In this document: one piece after another, positions 8,293 through 17,496 of the stretch
Layout of the letters: every line of letters starts with the position of its first letter
How positions within the stretch are numbered: the stretch's first letter is position 1
Source: Verrucomicrobiota bacterium
Lineage (GTDB): Bacteria; Verrucomicrobiota; Verrucomicrobiia; Opitutales; Opitutaceae
Assembly: GCA_019510185.1 (NCBI GenBank)
Contig: JAEKKV010000019.1
Location: 1-64,000, forward strand
DNA: 64,000 bases
Direction: 5' to 3'
Program-made: the position numbers and the translations under genes
Notes under the pieces: generated by a model
What the model saw: only the letters and a program-made list of their open reading frames with translations
The model's database searches: none
Told to the model about the DNA's origin: nothing

Positions 8293-9735
8293 TCAGCCGA
8301 CGGAGCCTTCCATTTCAAGGTCGATGAGGCGCTTGAGCTCGACCGAGTATTCCATGGGAAACTGGCGGACGAGGTCGTTGACGAAGCCGTTCACGGCGAG
8401 GCTCATCGCCTGGGCCTCGGTGAGGCCGCGTTGCTGCATGTAGAAGATCTGCTCTTCGCTGACCTTGGACACGCTAGCCTCGTGTTGCACGGCATGGGTG
8501 TCGCCGCGCACGGTGATGGCGGGATAGGTGTCGGTGCGGCTGTTGGTGTTGATCAGCAGCGCGTCGCACTCGGTGTTGTTTTTGCAGCCCTTCAGGTGCT
8601 TCGGAATGTGGACCTGGCCACGGTAGGTAGAGCGGCCCTGACCCACGGAGATGGATTTGGCGACGATGACGGAGGTGGTGTCGTCGGCGGCGTGGATCAT
8701 CTTGGCGCCGGTGTCCTGGTGCTGGCCGTCGTTGGCGAGGGCGATGGAAATGACTTCGCCGCGGGCGCGTTTGCCCTTCAGGACGACGCCGGGGTATTTC
8801 ATGGTGAGGCGACTGCCGATGTTGCAGTCGATCCACTTGATCTCGGCGTCCTCGTGGGCGACACCGCGCTTGGTGACGAGATTGAAGACGTTGTTGGCCC
8901 AGTTCTGGACGGTGATGTACTGGATCTTGGCGCCCTTGAGCGCGACGAGTTCGACCACCGCGCTGTGCAGCGTGGAGGTGGAGAACTTGGGCGCGGTGCA
9001 GCCTTCCATGTAAACGACCTCGGAGCCTTCGTCGGCAATGATGAGGGTGCGTTCAAACTGGCCGAAGTTCTCAGCGTTGATGCGGAAGTAGGCCTGAAGC
9101 GGCTGGGCGACCTTCACGCCGGGCGGCACGTAGATGAAGGAGCCGCCGGAGAACACGGCGCTGTTGAGGGCGGAGAACTTATTGTCGCCGGTGGGGATGA
9201 CCTTGCCGAAGAATTTTTTGAAAATCTCGGGGTGCTCCCGGAGGGCCTCGGTGGAGTTGCAGAAAATGACGCCCTGCTTGGCGACGATGTCCTTGATGTT
9301 CGAGTAGGCGGCCTCGGAGTCGAACTGGGCTTCAACGCCGGCGAGGAACTTGCGCTCCTGTTCGGGAATGCCGAGTCGCTCGAAGGTCTGCTTGATATCA
9401 TCGGGCACCTCGTCCCACGTGCGCTTGGGCTTCTGGCCTTGGGAGAGGTAATAGCGGATCTTGCTGAAATCGATGTTTTCGAGATCCTTCGTGGCCCAGT
9501 GGGTGGGCATGGGTTTGTCGAGGAACGTTTGGAGGGCCTTGAGACGGAACTCGAGGATCCACGGAGCTTCCTTTTTCACCGAGCTGATGTAGCGGACGGT
9601 GTCCTCGGTGAGGCCGGTGCCGGCGTCGAACTCGTAGTTGACGTCGTATTGGAAGTTGCCGACGGCCTGATCGATGCCGCCGACGGGGTTGACGGCGGTA
9701 TCGTCGGCGGGAGGAAGTGTATCGGTGTCAGCCAT
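8293..9735 (-). CDS. sufB: Fe-S cluster assembly protein SufB
   Basis: A 480-residue SufB, the main scaffold subunit of SufBC2D. The sequence is full-length and strongly conserved: [100 protein letters not shown], and the C-terminal [20 protein letters not shown]. The cysteine in [10 protein letters not shown] corresponds to the conserved position implicated in cluster assembly. It lies 14 nt downstream of sufC, in one operon. Confidence 0.97.
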   Translation of the reverse strand: MADTDTLPPADDTAVNPVGGIDQAVGNFQYDVNYEFDAGTGLTEDTVRYISSVKKEAPWILEFRLKALQTFLDKPMPTHWATKDLENIDFSKIRYYLSQGQKPKRTWDEVPDDIKQTFERLGIPEQERKFLAGVEAQFDSEAAYSNIKDIVAKQGVIFCNSTEALREHPEIFKKFFGKVIPTGDNKFSALNSAVFSGGSFIYVPPGVKVAQPLQAYFRINAENFGQFERTLIIADEGSEVVYMEGCTAPKFSTSTLHSAVVELVALKGAKIQYITVQNWANNVFNLVTKRGVAHEDAEIKWIDCNIGSRLTMKYPGVVLKGKRARGEVISIALANDGQHQDTGAKMIHAADDTTSVIVAKSISVGQGRSTYRGQVHIPKHLKGCKNNTECDALLINTNSRTDTYPAITVRGDTHAVQHEASVSKVSEEQIFYMQQRGLTEAQAMSLAVNGFVNDLVRQFPMEYSVELKRLIDLEMEGSVG

Positions 9736-9749
9736 GGGAGGAATCGGAT

Positions 9750-10514
9750 TCAGGCGGTGACGAGCTCGTTTTTGACCCAGTCGTAGCCCTTGGCCTCAAG
9801 TTCGAAGGCGAGGGACTTGTCGCCGCTCTTCACGATGCGGCCGTCGTACATGACGTGCACGAAGTCGGGCACGATGTGATCCAACAGGCGCTGGTAATGA
9901 GTGATGAGCATGACGCCGAGCTTGTCGCCGCGCATGGCGCTGACGCCTTCGGCGACGATCTTCAGGGCGTCGATGTCGAGGCCGGAATCGGTCTCGTCCA
10001 TGAGCGCGAAGGTGGGTTCGAGCATGGCCATCTGGAGGATCTCGCAGCGTTTCTTTTCGCCGCCGGAGAAGCCTTCGTTAACCGAGCGGGAGGTGAACTT
10101 CCGGTCGATCTTGAGCAGGTCCATCTTGGAATAGAGCTTCTTGTAGTAGCCGGTGGCGTCGAGTTCCTCGCCCTCGGCGAGGCGGGCCTGGACGGCGGCG
10201 CGGAGGAAGTTGGCGATGGAGACGCCGGGGATCTCGCTGGGATATTGGAAGGCGAGGAAGAGACCGGCGCGGGCGCGTTCATCAGGTTCCATCTCAAGGA
10301 TGGATTTGCCGTCGATGAGGACATCGCCGCTGGTGATGGCATAGTCGGGATGGCCGGCGATGGCCTTGGAGAGGGTGGACTTGCCGGTGCCGTTGGGCCC
10401 CATGATGGCATGCACCTCGCCGGTTTTGATCGTGAGGGAGAAGCCTTTCACGATGGGCTTGTCGGGACTTTCGGTGAGAGCAACGTGCAGGTCGCGGATT
10501 TCGAGGGTGTGCAT
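9750..10514 (-). CDS. sufC: SUF system ATPase SufC
   Basis: A 254-residue ABC-type ATPase without membrane domain that powers the SufBC2D scaffold. Visible motifs are Walker A (GPNGTGKST, residues 39-47), the signature FSGGEKKR, Walker B ([12 protein letters not shown], with the SufC-typical ETDSGLD) and the switch histidine in LITHYQRLL. The ATG at 10514 matches the family N-terminus ([11 protein letters not shown]). The frame remains open upstream through the regulator gene, but that region encodes no related protein. It lies 50 nt after the regulator and 14 nt before sufB. Confidence 0.97.
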   Translation of the reverse strand: MHTLEIRDLHVALTESPDKPIVKGFSLTIKTGEVHAIMGPNGTGKSTLSKAIAGHPDYAITSGDVLIDGKSILEMEPDERARAGLFLAFQYPSEIPGVSIANFLRAAVQARLAEGEELDATGYYKKLYSKMDLLKIDRKFTSRSVNEGFSGGEKKRCEILQMAMLEPTFALMDETDSGLDIDALKIVAEGVSAMRGDKLGVMLITHYQRLLDHIVPDFVHVMYDGRIVKSGDKSLAFELEAKGYDWVKNELVTA

Positions 10515-10564
10515 GGTCTGGAAAAATTGAAACGAGTGGCGAGGTGGCGTCCGGAGGGCGAGGC

Positions 10565-10993
10565 TCAGCGGGTGGCGGTGGTTTTGCCGCGGAAGGTGAT
10601 CTCGACGGCGTCGGCATCGTAGCCGTCGGGGAGCACGCTTTTGATTTTGGCGAGCAGGTCGGACGGAAGGTCGATGTCGAAAGTCGCGCCGGTGGCCTCG
10701 TCGTGAAAATGGGCGTGCGGCTGGAGATTCGGGCAGTAGCGGGTGGGGCCCCGCTCGAAATTGACGGCGCGCACGAGGTGGCACTGCACCAAAGTCTCCA
10801 GACAGTTGTAAACCGTGGCGAGGGAGATGGTGGGGAGCTCGGCGCGGACGCGGGCGTGCACCTCGTCGGCGGTGGGGTGGTCGCGCCGGGTGAGAAGCGC
10901 GCTGTAAACCACCTCGCGTTGAGGCGTGTTGCGCAGACCGCTGTGGGCGAGCTTTTGCGCGAAGGCCTCGGAATTGAGCGTGGCGGATATCAT
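10565..10993 (-). CDS. Fur-family transcriptional regulator heading the suf operon
   Basis: About 142 residues from the ATG at 10993. The N-terminal winged helix is typical of Fur/PerR proteins ([32 protein letters not shown], then [19 protein letters not shown]). The dimerisation domain carries [17 protein letters not shown], in which the usual first CxxC of the structural zinc site is missing; only isolated cysteines remain. That makes it closer to Irr/PerR-like forms than to classical Fur, and its ligand (iron, haem, manganese or peroxide stress) cannot be told from sequence. As first gene of the suf operon it probably controls iron-sulfur assembly and itself through the palindrome at 11041-11055. 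Confidence 0.88.
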   Translation of the reverse strand: MISATLNSEAFAQKLAHSGLRNTPQREVVYSALLTRRDHPTADEVHARVRAELPTISLATVYNCLETLVQCHLVRAVNFERGPTRYCPNLQPHAHFHDEATGATFDIDLPSDLLAKIKSVLPDGYDADAVEITFRGKTTATR

Positions 10994-11040
10994 GACGGAA
11001 GGAGCAACCAATTGGAATGGTTCTAAATCGCAAGTAGGAA

Positions 11041-11055
11041 TTAGAACTATTCTAA
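11041..11055. promoter_or_regulatory. Candidate Fur/PerR-type operator
   Basis: TTAGAA-CTA-TTCTAA is a perfect 6-3-6 palindrome located 48 nt upstream of the regulator start, between it and the histidine-kinase stop. A further TTCTAA half-site lies at 11021-11026. The spacing and sequence resemble PerR-type boxes (TTATAAT-N-ATTATAA class). Confidence 0.65.
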
Positions 11056-11073
11056 ACTGGCTGTCCTGCCGGC

Positions 11074-13038
11074 CTAGGGATGCAGAACGTTGCGTAACGT
11101 GACGAGCAGCGTGTCGGCGGTGTAGGGCTTGGGGATGAAGTGCTTAACCCCGATTCCGGCCGCTTGGGCGACGCGATTGTTGGTCGTGAGGCCGCTGGCG
11201 GCGATGACGAGAACGTGGGGGTTGATTCGCATCAGCGCGCTGATGGTCGCGGGGCCATCCATGATGGGCATGACCATGTCGGTGAGCACTGCCGCAATGG
11301 TGTCGCGATGCTGGGCATAGATCGCAATGGCTTCGGCGCCGTCATGGGCGACCAAAACCCGATAGCCGAAAGCTTCCAAGGTTTGCCCGGTGATCGTAAG
11401 GATCGAGACCTCGTCATCGATCACGAGAATGGTCTCGCCGTTGCCGCGGGGCAGTTCGGCGGTGGTGTGGGTGATGTCGGTGGGTTGCAGGTTCGGATCG
11501 GCAGGGGCGTAGATTTTGAACATCGAGCCTTTGCCGATCTCACTGTAAACGGTGATGAAGCCGCCATGGCTTTTCACGATGGCGTGGGCGGTGGCGAGGC
11601 CCAGGCCGGTGCCCTTGCCCACCTCCTTGGTCGTGAAAAACGGTTCGAAGATGCGTTCCAAAATCTCGCCGGGGATGCCGCAGCCGGTATCGGCCACGCT
11701 GACGCAAACGTACGGGCCGGCCTTGGCGTCGCGACTGGTGGCGGCGTATTGCGCGTCGATGACGATATTCTCGGCCGAGAGGGTGAGCGTGCCGCCGGCG
11801 GGCATCGCATCGCGGGCATTGACGGCGAGGTTGAGGATCACCTGGTGAAGTTGGGTGGCGTCGCCGGTGACGGCCCAGAGGTCCTTGGGGGCGATGATCT
11901 CCGTTTGAATGGAGCGGGTGAAAGTCTCCTCGGCGATGCGCGAGACGTCTTTAATCAAATGGTCGATCTTGATGGCGACATGGCTGCCTTCGATACCGCG
12001 GGCAAACGTGAGGACTTGGCGGACGAGATCGGCGCCGCGCCGGGCGCTTTTTTCGATGGTGACGAGAAGGCGCTTGGCGCTTTCGTCGGTGGCGTTGATA
12101 CGCAGCAGCTCGATCGACATCAGGATCGGCGAGAGGACGTTGTTAAGGTCGTGGGCGACCCCGCCGGCCAGCGTGCCGATGCTCTCCATGCGCTGCGCGC
12201 GCAGGTATTGGGTGAGGAGTTTTTTATGTTCGGTGATGTCGGTCATGCCGCCGACCATGCGCACGGCCCGGCCGGTCACGTCGCGCAGAATGCGACCGCG
12301 GTCCTGGACACTGGCATAGGCGCCATCCTTGCGGCGATAGCGGTATTCCTCCGTCCATTCGGCGCCGGTGCCGGAAATGGCGCGTTGAAAACTTTCAGTG
12401 ATCCGGGACTTGTCGTCGGGGTGAATGCATTCGGCCCACGCGCCGTGCGTGGAAATTCCCGTCGTGCGATCATAGCCGAAAAGCGTGTAGTAGCCTTCGC
12501 CCCACCAGAGGGCATCCGTGAGGAGATTCAGGTCCCAGATCGCGTCACTGGTGGCGCTGGACACGAGATGGAAGCGTTCCTCGCTGAGGCGCAACGCCTC
12601 CTCGGCCAGCATCCGTTCCGTCACGTCGACGATCACGACGATCCGGGCGTCGCTTCCCTCGTGGACGAGATCGTCGGAAAAGGATTCGACGGTGAGCAGC
12701 GTCCCGTTTTTTTTGCGGTGCCTCCACGTCCCGGACTTCATGTAACCGGCACGTTTCGTCTTCAGGTAGGTATTAAGAGCGGGCAGTTCCTCTACGGGGT
12801 GGAGATCGCGGAGGGTCATCGCCTGAAATTCCGCGCGACTGTACCCATAGCTCCGCAGGGCGGCTTCGTTCACATCGAGAAAGCGCAGGGTCACCTTCTC
12901 GTAAATCCACATGGGCAGAGGCGTGTGTTCGAAACGCGCCTGCCGATCCTGTGCGTTGGCCGTCAGTTCGGCCTTGAGGCGTTCGCACTCTGCGGAAAGC
13001 GCAATAAGCTCGGAACGGGGGGAATTGGGGGCACCCAT
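11074..13038 (-). CDS. PAS-PAS hybrid sensor histidine kinase with C-terminal receiver
   Basis: A 654-residue cytoplasmic protein without membrane segments. Two PAS domains lie at about 33-140 (ARFEHTPLPMWIYE ... VDVTERMLAEEAL) and 150-270 (PAC end TDITEHKKLL). The kinase has an H-box with His296 in GGVAHDLNN, an N-box (VILNLAVNARDAM), G1 (VADTGCGIP) and G2 (GKGTGLGLAT). A receiver domain follows from about 535, with acidic pocket VIDDE, phospho-acceptor Asp587 in LTDMVMP and lysine in FIPKPY. It would autophosphorylate and pass phosphate to its own receiver. No separate response regulator is adjacent, so signal and output are unknown. It is upstream of the suf regulator on the same strand, 80 nt away, probably a separate unit. 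Confidence 0.93.
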   Translation of the reverse strand: MGAPNSPRSELIALSAECERLKAELTANAQDRQARFEHTPLPMWIYEKVTLRFLDVNEAALRSYGYSRAEFQAMTLRDLHPVEELPALNTYLKTKRAGYMKSGTWRHRKKNGTLLTVESFSDDLVHEGSDARIVVIVDVTERMLAEEALRLSEERFHLVSSATSDAIWDLNLLTDALWWGEGYYTLFGYDRTTGISTHGAWAECIHPDDKSRITESFQRAISGTGAEWTEEYRYRRKDGAYASVQDRGRILRDVTGRAVRMVGGMTDITEHKKLLTQYLRAQRMESIGTLAGGVAHDLNNVLSPILMSIELLRINATDESAKRLLVTIEKSARRGADLVRQVLTFARGIEGSHVAIKIDHLIKDVSRIAEETFTRSIQTEIIAPKDLWAVTGDATQLHQVILNLAVNARDAMPAGGTLTLSAENIVIDAQYAATSRDAKAGPYVCVSVADTGCGIPGEILERIFEPFFTTKEVGKGTGLGLATAHAIVKSHGGFITVYSEIGKGSMFKIYAPADPNLQPTDITHTTAELPRGNGETILVIDDEVSILTITGQTLEAFGYRVLVAHDGAEAIAIYAQHRDTIAAVLTDMVMPIMDGPATISALMRINPHVLVIAASGLTTNNRVAQAAGIGVKHFIPKPYTADTLLVTLRNVLHP

Positions 13039-13124
13039 TTTGAGTGCCTATCCAATCCTGCATCCGTCAAAGACAAAAGCCTAAAGATCAAAGATAACCA
13101 AATCTTGTGAATGAGGGTATTCCC

Positions 13125-14069
13125 TTAGCCGCCGTGTTCGGCGAGCCAACGCTCCGCCTCGATGGCGGCTTGGCAGCCCATGCCGGCCGCGGTGATGGCC
13201 TGGCGATAAACATGATCGGCGCAATCGCCCGCGACGTAGACGCCGGGGACTTTGGTCTGCACCTGCGAGCCGATGAGAGGCTTGAAATAACCGCCTTCGT
13301 CCACGTCGAGGGCCGGGGCGAACGGGCCGGTGTTGGGCTGGTGGCCGATGGCCACGAAGACACCCTTCACGGGCAGGACGGAGACGGCCTCTGTCTTGAG
13401 ATTCTTGATACGCAGGCCGCTGACCGAGCCGGCCTCGACGCCTTCGACGGCGACGGGGGCGCTGTCCCACACGCACACGATCTTGGGGTGGGAGGTGGCG
13501 CGGTCGGCCATGATTTTCGAGGCGCGCAGCGTGTCGCGGCGGTGGACGAGATAGACTTTGCTGGCGAAGCGGGTGAGGAAGAGGGCCTCCTCGGCCGCGC
13601 TGTCGCCGCCGCCGATCACGGCGACGTCCATCTTGCGATAGAACGCGCCGTCGCAAGTCGCGCAGGTGGTCACACCCTTGCCGCCGTAGAGTTCCTTTTC
13701 GCCGGGGATGCCGGTCATGCGTGGAGAGGCGCCGGTGGCGATGATGATGCTCCGCGCCAGAATCACGCGGTCGCCGCAGACCAGTTTCTTGGGCGAACTT
13801 TCAAAGTCGACCGAGGTGACCATGGCCTGCTCGAAACGCGTACCAAACTTCGTGGCCTGCTTGCGCAGGTTGTCCATGAGCATGAAGCCGTCGACGCCCT
13901 CGGGGAACCCGGGGAAGTTTTCCACCTCGGAGGTCGTCGTGAGCTGTCCGCCCGGAAGCGAGCCCTCGAGGACGAGCGGATTGAGATTGGCGCGGCCGGT
14001 GTAGATGGCGGCGGTAAGGCCGGCGCAACCGGTGCCGACGATGACGACGTTTTCGACGGAAGTGGACAT
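13125..14069 (-). CDS. trxB: Thioredoxin-disulfide reductase
   Basis: About 314 residues from the ATG at 14069. This FAD/NADPH enzyme reduces oxidised thioredoxin. The FAD-binding GxGxxG variant is [13 protein letters not shown], the redox-active CxxC is C136-A-T-C139 in [13 protein letters not shown], the NADPH site is [15 protein letters not shown], and the C-terminal FAD motif is [24 protein letters not shown]. The frame runs upstream to 14174 but the family N-terminus begins at [12 protein letters not shown]. It is preceded by a 248-nt gap after the LuxR gene and is probably monocistronic. Confidence 0.96.
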   Translation of the reverse strand: MSTSVENVVIVGTGCAGLTAAIYTGRANLNPLVLEGSLPGGQLTTTSEVENFPGFPEGVDGFMLMDNLRKQATKFGTRFEQAMVTSVDFESSPKKLVCGDRVILARSIIIATGASPRMTGIPGEKELYGGKGVTTCATCDGAFYRKMDVAVIGGGDSAAEEALFLTRFASKVYLVHRRDTLRASKIMADRATSHPKIVCVWDSAPVAVEGVEAGSVSGLRIKNLKTEAVSVLPVKGVFVAIGHQPNTGPFAPALDVDEGGYFKPLIGSQVQTKVPGVYVAGDCADHVYRQAITAAGMGCQAAIEAERWLAEHGG

Positions 14070-14317
14070 GAGTTGAAGCAGGGAAGTTGGGAAGGTTAGA
14101 CGAAGCGTCAAATGGCCACGGTCGACAAGAGGAATTGACGACAAGCCCGCAGCATGCGGGCTGACTTTTGCCACAGACGCGTCGTATCGCTAACCATGGG
14201 AGGAGCGCAGCATGTCGAACTCCTCGGCCTCTTGCGGGTATCATCAAAAGCCCCGCTCGGATTCTCTGGGGTGACTCTCCGTTCTGACGATGCGGTAGAT
14301 CCAATTTTTGATGGATC

Positions 14318-15373
14318 TCACTTTGCCGCCGGCTCCGGCGCTGGTCTTATCGAGGGATGCCAAGCCTTCGCCGCACCTGTCCGACTCGACACCCCGAGCT
14401 TGCGAAAGATGTTCTCAGTGTGTTTGCCCACGGTCTTCGTGGCGAGGCCGAGAATGATGGCGATTTCGCCGTCGCGCTTGCCTTGAGCGACCCAGTGGAG
14501 CACCTCGCGTTCGCGCGTGCTGAGCTTCGCGGCGCCGCCCACCCAAGGCAGATTCGAGCCCGCCGGTCGTTCGATCAGGCATAACTCGGCCGCTCCGGCG
14601 TCGCCCACCGGAAAATAGCGCACGAACAGGTGACCGCGCGCGGATTGGATTCCAAACGCCCGCAGCACTTGGGCATGCACGCCCTTCCGAAGTTCATGCT
14701 GGACCCATGTGGCCCAAGCTTTGAGCGGCTCTGGCAGGGATTGGAAGTCCTTCCACTCGAGAAAATAGCCGCATAGAATTGCCTGCAAGGTCGGATGTAG
14801 GGCGATGGGCTCTTGTCGAGGAGACACCAGCAGGCGTAGCTTGCTAGAGGAGTTGGAGGCCGGCACATGGGGAGGCGAACCAGAAACTCTCTGCCAGGCT
14901 GCGGCCAGATGAGGCTGCAGGAGCCGCAATAGGAACCCCTCTGTATCGGTGAAAACTTTTTTGCTGTAAGCACACACGGTGACGGTCGTCGGCCAGCCTT
15001 GCGCTCGTATCACTGCTTGGTCGTTGAACCCCATCGGGCGTGCGATGCCGTTAAAGTGATCGGTTTTTTCCCAAAGCGAACCTCCTGCGGTTTCCCGCAG
15101 TTGCAGGCAGGGTGGTAGCGAGCTCAAAAGCGGAATCGCCGGATGGTCGTGTATATAGGCCACGTAATCCGCCGGCAACGGGCGTTCTAACCGCAACGCA
15201 TGCGCCACGTAGGAAGTTCCGGTATGGCCCAGTTCCTCGACGCCGCAGGCCACAGGCTGGAAGTGCGCATCCAAGGCGGCGATCGCCGTCTGGGAAAACT
15301 CCGCCACGGTTTGCGCCGTGTAGAGAGAGCGCACGCTGTCGCTCAGCCAACGAAGGTCTCGGCTCTTAATCAT
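14318..15373 (-). CDS. LuxR-type HTH transcriptional regulator (351 aa)
   Basis: The C-terminus (about residues 280-340) is a LuxR/GerE helix-turn-helix: LSTREREVLHWVAQGKRDGEIAIILGLATKTVGKHTENIFRKLGV. The N-terminal 270 residues match no domain I recognise; they may be a sensory fold, since they contain conserved-looking hydrophobic blocks (LYTAQTVAEFSQTAIAALDAHFQ). The HTH is clearly paralogous to that of the next gene upstream (15560-16069). Both face away from the PEP-CTERM genes. Target genes are unknown. Confidence 0.85.
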   Translation of the reverse strand: MIKSRDLRWLSDSVRSLYTAQTVAEFSQTAIAALDAHFQPVACGVEELGHTGTSYVAHALRLERPLPADYVAYIHDHPAIPLLSSLPPCLQLRETAGGSLWEKTDHFNGIARPMGFNDQAVIRAQGWPTTVTVCAYSKKVFTDTEGFLLRLLQPHLAAAWQRVSGSPPHVPASNSSSKLRLLVSPRQEPIALHPTLQAILCGYFLEWKDFQSLPEPLKAWATWVQHELRKGVHAQVLRAFGIQSARGHLFVRYFPVGDAGAAELCLIERPAGSNLPWVGGAAKLSTREREVLHWVAQGKRDGEIAIILGLATKTVGKHTENIFRKLGVSSRTGAAKAWHPSIRPAPEPAAK

Positions 15374-15559
15374 GGCGCTCTCCTGCGCGAAGGGGTGGCG
15401 AAGAAGCCGGGTACTGACGGGCGGCGAAAATGGAGTGTGTCACGGCGGATAAACGGCGTGTCCGACTACGGATGAAGCAGACGAGGGATTTCAAAATTTC
15501 CGCAAGTCGCGTGCCACTCGAGGGGTGCAGCTCCGGATTTTCTTTGGCGGCCGGAGAGT

Positions 15560-16069
15560 CTATTTCCATGCTCCGAGCGGGGAATAGGCGGCTACGGCGG
15601 CCGTGCGCGTCTCCACGCCGAGTTTTTCGAGGATGTGCTCGATGTGTTTGCTCACCGTTTTAGGTGCGATGCCGAGCGTCTGACCGATGGTGGCATCGGT
15701 TTGGCCCAAGGCGATGCACGCCAGCACCTCGCGTTCGCGGGCGGTGAGCGGAGGGGAGGGCAGGGCGATGTTCGATTGAGGAGCAACGGGCTTCCCGGCA
15801 TGAAGCTGACGGTGGCATTGCACCTTGTGGGCCCATAGTAATTCCAACAGCAGGTGTCCGCGCAAAATCTCGGGAAGGAGCGGGAGTGGAGGCGTGGGCA
15901 GTGCCTGCAGTGCCCGCAGCCAGTTTTTCCGCTGTTCCGGCGGGTGGGCGGAGAAAAGAGTGTTTATGGTTTGCGCCACGACTTCGTCCAGGACCTCCGT
16001 CGAGCCGGCCGCATGCAGCCGGGCCAATGCCTCGGAAAAGCGTCGCGCGGTGTCGAATGGGACCTGCAT
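15560..16069 (-). CDS. Short LuxR-type HTH regulator (169 aa)
   Basis: A 169-residue protein with a C-terminal LuxR helix-turn-helix (LTAREREVLACIALGQTDATIGQTLGIAPKTVSKHIEHILEKLGVETRTAAVAAY). The N-terminal 100 residues are leucine-rich and helical with no receiver or autoinducer domain, so this may be a reduced relative of the adjacent 351-residue regulator. It is divergent from the PEP-CTERM gene at 16203 with a 133-nt shared upstream region, so local control of that pair is possible but not shown. Confidence 0.82.
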   Translation of the reverse strand: MQVPFDTARRFSEALARLHAAGSTEVLDEVVAQTINTLFSAHPPEQRKNWLRALQALPTPPLPLLPEILRGHLLLELLWAHKVQCHRQLHAGKPVAPQSNIALPSPPLTAREREVLACIALGQTDATIGQTLGIAPKTVSKHIEHILEKLGVETRTAAVAAYSPLGAWK

Positions 16070-16202
16070 GCGGAAGACTCTAGCAAAAAGCGGACCCTGA
16101 AAAAATACGGAATCCTCCGTATATGCCCGTCTTATGTGGGTGTGGTAAAACTAGACCACGGCTCCGCGCCTATCTGCTGATCCACGCATTAAACTTAATA
16201 TC

Positions 16203-16682
16203 ATGCACCGAACCAGTCGCTTCTCTGATCTTATAAAATTCAGTCGACTAGCCTTCATTCTCTACGCCCTTGGTGCTTTTTTAACACGAGCCTTGGCGGG
16301 TTCCTTTCCAGTGGCTCAGTTCAACAATGCCCCCTATACCTTGATCCAAGGGCAGAGTTTGATGCTTGATGCTTCGCCTTCTTATGACCCGGATGCAGGT
16401 GATTATATTGCATTTTACAGTTGGGATATAAACAACGACTCCATCTTTGGAGATCTCACCGGTTCGAATCCTACGTTGTCTTGGGCGACCGCATCGGGCA
16501 CTTACGGCTACCAAGTCGGTAATATATACACTATAAACGTTCGTGTATTTGATTCCGGCGCTTTATTCACCACGGCATCGACGACGATCACAACGGCCAT
16601 ACCTGAACCGTCCACTTACGGAATCATGGCCGGGGTGACTACGCTCGGATTTTGCGTTTACCGGCGCCGTCGGGCGTGCTGA
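16203..16682 (+). CDS. PEP-CTERM sorting-signal protein with PKD-like segment
   Basis: A 159-residue exported protein. The N-terminal hydrophobic segment (RLAFILYALGAFLTRALA) acts as signal peptide. The middle (residues 45-120) resembles a single PKD-type beta domain, with LDASPSYDPDAGDYIAFYSWDINND. The C-terminus is a textbook PEP-CTERM signal: IPEPSTYG, a hydrophobic helix, and a basic tail YRRRR. Such proteins are exported, processed by an exosortase and often placed on the surface or in extracellular matrix. No exosortase lies in the window. Codon use is noticeably less GC-rich than in flanking genes. It is followed 18 nt later by a second PEP-CTERM gene. Confidence 0.82.
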   Translation: MHRTSRFSDLIKFSRLAFILYALGAFLTRALAGSFPVAQFNNAPYTLIQGQSLMLDASPSYDPDAGDYIAFYSWDINNDSIFGDLTGSNPTLSWATASGTYGYQVGNIYTINVRVFDSGALFTTASTTITTAIPEPSTYGIMAGVTTLGFCVYRRRRAC

Positions 16683-16700
16683 TTCATTGGAAATTTTGCT

Positions 16701-17396
16701 ATGAATAAACTGGAGCTCAGGGTTCGTGCGCTACTTGTCGTCAGCGGTCTTGTGGTTGCTTCCTCAATCCAAGCGGCTGTTGTATTTACGGTTTCAGGAA
16801 CAGCGAGAAGCAGTTTGTATGGCTATACAGCCGGTCAGTCGGTTGTCTTTACGTTTACTACGAACGACGGATATGCCGGGCAGCACTCGCTCTTCGAGAC
16901 TGACACATCCCAGTGGGACTTTGAAGGAACGGGCACCGGCCAATTATGGGCTTCTATTTCAGGCACTGGCCTCACGGGCCAATTCATTCCCGCTTCTGAT
17001 ACTGGCTCGGAAGTAGAGGTCGTTTATGAGTCTGATCCAGGCAATAAAGACGGGATCGGTCTTTTTGCGGTATCGGACAGTGGTCTTGGGCTGTTTTCCC
17101 CTTCGGGCGATGCGCTGTCCTTGATAGGGCTAAGTATTTTTGAAGACCGGACATTGGGAAATCATCCGGCTTCGTATGTAGATATCACGAGTTACTTTTC
17201 CGGTTATGTCGGTGACATACCTTTCTCGAGCTCTGCTCTTGGCCTCAGTGTAGCTGGGTTCAGCGAAGGTATGTATTTTGATGTAACGCAGATGAATATC
17301 AGCACCAGTGCGATTCCTGAGCCTTCTACCTACGCGGCTTTGGTCGGTGCCGTGGTGCTCGGAGTGACTTTTTATCGCCGTCGCCGGGTGAGTTAA
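16701..17396 (+). CDS. PEP-CTERM sorting-signal protein, unknown function
   Basis: A 231-residue exported protein with a signal peptide (VRALLVVSGLVVASSIQA) and a PEP-CTERM tail (AIPEPSTYAALVGAVVLGVTFYRRRRVS). The 180-residue body is serine/threonine/glycine-rich, low in cysteine and looks beta-structured; I recognise no catalytic motif. It is co-oriented with and 18 nt from the preceding PEP-CTERM gene, so the two probably form one transcript. Base composition is more AT-rich than the surroundings, as in its partner. Likely role: surface or matrix structural protein. Confidence 0.82.
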   Translation: MNKLELRVRALLVVSGLVVASSIQAAVVFTVSGTARSSLYGYTAGQSVVFTFTTNDGYAGQHSLFETDTSQWDFEGTGTGQLWASISGTGLTGQFIPASDTGSEVEVVYESDPGNKDGIGLFAVSDSGLGLFSPSGDALSLIGLSIFEDRTLGNHPASYVDITSYFSGYVGDIPFSSSALGLSVAGFSEGMYFDVTQMNISTSAIPEPSTYAALVGAVVLGVTFYRRRRVS

Positions 17397-17463
17397 TAAA
17401 TAACTCTTCGGCCTGACATCAACCGCACGAGATCAGCCGCCGCTTCGCTAAGGATTGGCAGGC

Positions 17464-17496
17464 GGCCCGGTCAGGTGTCGGGCCTTGATGTCTTTT
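17464..17496 (+). terminator. Weak terminator candidate after the PEP-CTERM pair
   Basis: GGCCCG (17464-17469) can pair with CGGGCC (17479-17484), followed by TTGATGTCTTTT. The stem is only 6 bp with a 9-nt loop and an interrupted T-tract, so support is weak. Confidence 0.3.

Noticed and set aside
9750..11033. A fused regulator-SufC protein suggested by one long open frame
   Set aside because: The upstream 170 codons are arginine/proline-rich and out of frame with the real Fur-family gene; SufC starts at the ATG at 10514.
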